Positions 61,241-64,000 of a stretch of DNA of 64,000 nt are shown in pieces. The stretch covers positions 26,565 through 90,564 of the forward strand of contig JAZQKX010000016.1 of assembly GCA_045542355.1 (NCBI GenBank), read 5' to 3'. How positions within the stretch are numbered: position 1 is the stretch's first letter; each line of letters starts with the position of its first letter. Origin of the DNA: UMGS1532 sp045542355 (GTDB lineage: Bacteria; Bacillota; Clostridia; Oscillospirales; Acutalibacteraceae). The position numbers were made by a program, and so were the translations under genes. A model generated the notes under the pieces. That model did no database searches. It had not been told where the DNA came from and saw nothing but the letters and a program-made list of their open reading frames with translations.

Positions 61241-61370
61241 GAGATATATGGATTCTGGTAGCAGTGGCAGTACGAAACCCCGAATGAGTGGCATTCCCGC
61301 CGTTTCTGTATATCTTTTGGCAGATAACTTAATTTAATTAAGCGCGCGGTTGGAATTACGCTTGTTTTGT
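61241..61370 (+). ncRNA. Structured leader of mgtE with a 29-codon ORF
   Basis: An outer stem AGATATA/TATATCT (61242-61248 with 61309-61315) closes nested stems GAAAC/GTTTC (61274-61278 with 61302-61306) and GAATG/CATTC (61282-61286 with 61292-61296). A terminator-like hairpin, AAGCG/CGCTT (61340-61363), and a T-rich run follow. ATTCC in the aptamer-like part can also pair with GGAAT (61352-61356) in the hairpin, so switching is possible. A 29-codon ORF, MDSGSSGSTKPRMSGIPAVS onward (61248-61337), lies inside and has an AGAGATGAG upstream. It may be a leader peptide or chance. The M-box (ykoK) consensus is not recognisable. Confidence 0.5.
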
Positions 61371-61413
61371 ACTTCTTTTGATTTTTAAAATAAACCAAAG
61401 GAGTGAGTGTTAT

Positions 61414-62796
61414 ATGTTCGAGAGAATTCCCGAGTTAATTGAAAACAGAAAATTTTCCGAAATCCGCGCCATTTTGGAGGAAATGAATCCCGTTGACATC
61501 GCCATGGGCTTTGAGGAGATAGAAAAAGATAAAGAGGTTGTGCTTTTCCGACTTCTTCCCAAGGGTCTCGCCGCCGAAACCTTTACCTATTTGGACTCCG
61601 ATATGCAGGAAAGCCTTATAAAAAGCTTCAGTGATAGCGAACTTAAGGCGGTTATCGAGGAACTGTATCTTGACGACGCCGTTGACATCATTGAGGAAAT
61701 GCCTGCTGGAGTTGTTAAGAGAATTTTAAGGCAGTCCGACCCCGCAACAAGAAAAGAAATCAACGAGCTGCTCAAGTATCCTAAAGATTCCGCCGGTAGC
61801 ATCATGACCCCCGAGTTCATCGACCTTAAAAAGACTATGACGGTGGAGGAGGCTTTCGCCCACATCCGTGCCACCGCTATTGATAAGGAGACGGTCTACA
61901 CCTGCTACGTAACAGGCGCTCACCGTCGGCTTTTGGGCATTGTAACAATCAAAGATCTGCTCCTTGCAAAATATACCGACAAAATCGTGGATATAATGGA
62001 GGAGAATGTCATCTCCGCAGGTACCTTGGACGACAAGGAAGATGTGGCGCGACTTCTTGATAAATACGACTTTTTAGCACTGCCTGTGGTCGACAAGGAA
62101 AACCGCCTTGTGGGCATTGTTACCGTTGACGACGCTCTTGACGTTCTGGAAGAAGAGACCACCGAAGACATTGAGAAAATGGCGGCTATCATCTCCACCG
62201 ACACCGACAAGACCTATCTTAAAACAGGCATTTTCGAGACGGTGAAAAACCGAATCCCTTGGCTTCTCATCCTCATGCTTTCCGCCACCTTTACAGGCGC
62301 CATCATTTCAGGTTTTGAAAATAAATTAAAATCCATCGTTGTCCTTACCGCATTCATACCAATGCTGATGGGTACCGGCGGTAACTCGGGCAGTCAGGCA
62401 TCGGTAACGGTTATCCGTGGCCTTTCCTTGGGAGAAATCGAACTGTGCGATATCTTCCGCGTAGTTTGGAAAGAATTGCGGGTGGGTGTGCTTTGCGGAC
62501 TTTTACTGGGAATGGTCAATTATGTGAAAATTCTCGCCATAGACTATGCTCTTATCGGCGCATTCGACGGCTACACATTCACTCAAACCGCCATGATTTC
62601 AGCGGTTATCTGCATAACCCTTGCCGCCACGGTTATTGTGGCGAAGCTTGTGGGCTGTGTTCTACCCATTGTGGCTGAGGCTCTGCGCCTTGACCCTGCG
62701 GTTATGGCAAGTCCCTTTATAACAACTGTGGTTGATGCAATATCCCTGCTTATCTATTTCGGCGCCACCACCATTTTTCTTGGAGCACTGTTGTAA
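61414..62796 (+). CDS. mgtE: Magnesium transporter MgtE
   Basis: The 460-residue channel imports Mg2+. Residues 1-125 form the helical N domain (FERIPELIENRKFSEIRAIL), and residues 130-250 form paired CBS domains (SAGSIMTPEFIDL, then VVDKENRLVGIVTVDDALDV). Five transmembrane helices follow, with the pore signature GTGGNSGSQASVTVIRGLSL. Mg2+ binding to N and CBS domains closes the channel (family knowledge). The start is MFERIPELIE at 61414, after AAAGGAG. The leader RNA suggests added control of expression. Confidence 0.95.
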   Translation: MFERIPELIENRKFSEIRAILEEMNPVDIAMGFEEIEKDKEVVLFRLLPKGLAAETFTYLDSDMQESLIKSFSDSELKAVIEELYLDDAVDIIEEMPAGVVKRILRQSDPATRKEINELLKYPKDSAGSIMTPEFIDLKKTMTVEEAFAHIRATAIDKETVYTCYVTGAHRRLLGIVTIKDLLLAKYTDKIVDIMEENVISAGTLDDKEDVARLLDKYDFLALPVVDKENRLVGIVTVDDALDVLEEETTEDIEKMAAIISTDTDKTYLKTGIFETVKNRIPWLLILMLSATFTGAIISGFENKLKSIVVLTAFIPMLMGTGGNSGSQASVTVIRGLSLGEIELCDIFRVVWKELRVGVLCGLLLGMVNYVKILAIDYALIGAFDGYTFTQTAMISAVICITLAATVIVAKLVGCVLPIVAEALRLDPAVMASPFITTVVDAISLLIYFGATTIFLGALL

Positions 62797-62823
62797 TTAT
62801 TGCAAATATTCACCTATGTATTT

Positions 62824-62856
62824 CGGGTTTCCTTTTTTTGGAGACCCGATTTCTTG
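62824..62856 (+). terminator. Terminator after mgtE
   Basis: CGGGTTTCC pairs with GGAGACCCG around a T-rich loop, with one mismatch. A T-rich tail follows on the plus strand. It lies about 30 bases past the mgtE stop and just before the convergent end of gpr. Confidence 0.65.
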
Positions 62857-62862
62857 TTTATT

Positions 62863-63708
62863 TTAATACTCCAGCATCAACAAAACCTCAGGGCTGATTT
62901 CGGGTTGCAGAGCGCAGTTTATGGCGTGAGAAATGGTTTTCGAGGCGTAAACTATCACCGAATCAATATCCTTTGGTGTCACCATCATTGCCGACTGCCC
63001 CTCAAATTGTTTGCCTGTTGATTCCTCAAAAAAGGTGGAAACATCCACCACCGTAGGCACCCCTATGGCAACCACAGGCACTCCCAAGGTGTCTCGGCTG
63101 ATTTCTTTTCGACAGTTCCCCACCCCCGAGCCTGGGGATATTCCGCTGTCGCACATCTGCACAGTGCAACCCAGCCTCTCGATATCCCTCGCCGCCAGAG
63201 CATCTATCACTATCACAGAATCCGCCCCCGTCTCCTTGACTGCGGCGCATATCATTTCTCCCGCCTCGATGCCCGTCTGACCCAACACACCTGGAGATAC
63301 CACCTCAACTGCTTTAAGGTCGTGCAGTCCCACGGAATGAGCCAGTTCTTTACCTATATGCCTTGTGGCGAAAATCCCGTCGGCAACCTTAGGACCTAAG
63401 GCATCGGGGGTGATATGGATATTTCCCAACCCCGCCACAAGGGTGAGCTTGGCTTCTGGCAACAGAGCCAAAAGTTCAGATTTTATTGTGGAATGTATAT
63501 CCCCCTCGGTGTCGTCGGGGGTGAAGCCCTTAAAACTCACCGTTGTATATCTGCCCTGAGGTTTGCCAAGTTTTCTTGCGCCCTCCTCGGTCTTCACCGA
63601 AACTCGGTTTATCTCTACTCTCCCGATTTGCAGATGTTCAGTCTCAACACCCTCACATTCTCCTGCCCGTTCCTGTAGCTCCATAGCCAAGTCTGTGCGA
63701 ATTGCCAT
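62863..63708 (-). CDS. gpr: GPR endopeptidase (germination protease)
   Basis: The 281-residue protease starts spore germination by cutting small acid-soluble spore proteins. MAIRTDLAMELQER matches the propeptide start, and VAGLGNIHITPDALGPKVAD is the characteristic core. SPGVLGQTGIEAGEMI, IVIDALAARDIERLGCTVQM and SGISPGSGVGNCRKEIS match GPR closely. It is made as a zymogen in the developing spore and self-cleaves late. Expression by sigma-G is expected; no consensus was verified. This shows that the organism makes endospores or descends from a spore former. Confidence 0.94.
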   Translation of the reverse strand: MAIRTDLAMELQERAGECEGVETEHLQIGRVEINRVSVKTEEGARKLGKPQGRYTTVSFKGFTPDDTEGDIHSTIKSELLALLPEAKLTLVAGLGNIHITPDALGPKVADGIFATRHIGKELAHSVGLHDLKAVEVVSPGVLGQTGIEAGEMICAAVKETGADSVIVIDALAARDIERLGCTVQMCDSGISPGSGVGNCRKEISRDTLGVPVVAIGVPTVVDVSTFFEESTGKQFEGQSAMMVTPKDIDSVIVYASKTISHAINCALQPEISPEVLLMLEY

Positions 63709-63784
63709 CGAAAAACTCCCAACATAAATTATTTAAAATTATTTTTCTCTGTGAACTTTTTATTATGCAATTCTTTATTCTAAA

Positions 63785-63916
63785 GTCAGGACCTCCGGCT
63801 AAGCCGGAGGCTTGAATAGCCCTTCAAGGGCATTTTACAGACGAAACCCCTAAAGGGAGGCCGAAAGGTTTACCGACTGCATTACTTTTTCGGGCTACCC
63901 CTCAAGGGGTTTATTT
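63785..63916 (-). mobile_element. Hairpin-rich segment, possible right end / omega-RNA of an IS200/IS605-type element
   Basis: Four hairpins occur in 120 bases: CCTCCGGCT/AGCCGGAGG (63792-63810, perfect), GCCCT/AGGGC (63819-63831), CCC/GGG around TAAA (63848-63857), and ACCCC/GGGGT (63897-63910). They lie immediately 3' of the partial gene at the right edge. IS200/IS605 elements carry tnpB followed by a folded RNA region and a terminal hairpin near the right end, and this layout fits. The transposase itself is outside the window, so the assignment is tentative. Confidence 0.35.
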
Positions 63917-64000
63917 TTATGCCTTCTTGTTCTCGCTACCCGTAAACGGGTCGATATATTCTTTCAGGCTCATTTGGTCTGCTATTTGGTCTTCGTCTAA
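63917..64000 (-). CDS. 3' end of an unidentified gene, possibly tnpB
   Basis: The last 27 codons of a frame enter from the right edge, ending MSLKEYIDPFTGSENKKA and stop. The tail is hydrophilic. It directly precedes the hairpin-rich segment. This could be the C-terminus of a TnpB-type nuclease, as suggested by the context only. Nothing in the visible residues proves it. Confidence 0.35.
   Translation of the reverse strand, partial: LDEDQIADQMSLKEYIDPFTGSENKKA

Noticed and set aside
61241..61370. M-box (ykoK) magnesium riboswitch
   Set aside because: The conserved GUUAGGUGAGGCUCC-type core is not present, so I describe the leader as unassigned instead.
1..64000. CRISPR array, prophage or toxin-antitoxin locus
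   Set aside because: No regularly spaced direct repeats, phage structural genes or recognisable toxin-antitoxin pairs were seen on reading both strands.

Overview
The window reads as chromosomal DNA of an anaerobic, spore-forming member of the Clostridia, most likely an Oscillospiraceae/Ruminococcaceae-type gut bacterium (inference). Support comes from a germination protease (gpr), RicT, a 2[4Fe-4S] ferredoxin, a Bacillota-type L27 with a cleavable N-terminus next to its Prp protease, Mini-RNase III, the rimP-nusA-rnpM-ylxQ-infB-rbfA-nrnA-truB-ribF order, strong TTGACA/TATAAT promoters and GGAGG ribosome binding sites. Almost everything is ordinary core genome. No CRISPR array, prophage or complete insertion sequence is visible.

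Layout. 1-3.3 kb: 5' part of a glycogen branching enzyme (minus), tRNA-Arg(CCT), a gene-free stretch with tandem terminators, and a sodium/proline symporter. 3.3-11.5 kb: an arginine operon on the minus strand in the order argG-argH-argC-argJ-argB-argD-argF, behind a promoter that overlaps a perfect TGCATAATTATGCA palindrome (ARG-box-like), with further boxes upstream. 11.5-19.5 kb: ferredoxin, ricT, and a five-gene GldA/GldF/GldG-like ABC exporter operon with two GldG-like subunits and a DUF4340 protein. 19.5-23.3 kb: a tRNA-like minihelix, a DUF6512-like membrane protein, and a DeoR-type regulator divergent from gpsA and a glycerophosphodiesterase. 23.3-34.1 kb: a membrane-anchored sigma-like/YD-repeat fusion protein, then the rimP-nusA-infB-ribF operon ending in an unknown membrane protein. 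34.2-37.9 kb: a 1151-residue secreted surface protein followed by a 55-residue peptide gene. 38.2-45.2 kb: a Na/Pi transporter, pyridoxamine kinase, and pstSCAB-phoU behind a Pho-box-like site. 45.2-55.6 kb: tsaD, rimI, polA, a phosphodiesterase, three unknown co-oriented genes, an M16 peptidase, a small membrane protein, a structured palindromic element, secA and a DUF1653 protein. 55.7-63.7 kb: rplU-prp-rpmA, a palindromic repeat, obgE, mini-RNase III, a YitT protein, an Asn/Gln-rich small protein, an RsmF-type methyltransferase, mgtE with a structured leader, and gpr. The last 220 bases hold a hairpin-rich segment and the 3' end of an unidentified gene, possibly a TnpB-type insertion sequence.

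The strongest candidates for something undescribed are: the structured leader of mgtE with an embedded 29-codon ORF; the 157-base palindromic element after secA, whose wobble pairs favour folding on one strand; the sigma/YD-repeat membrane fusion; the surface protein plus 55-residue peptide pair; the three unknown genes at 49.8-50.8 kb; and the possible guide-RNA-like end of a mobile element at the right edge. All functional assignments come from reading motifs by eye; no database search was run.
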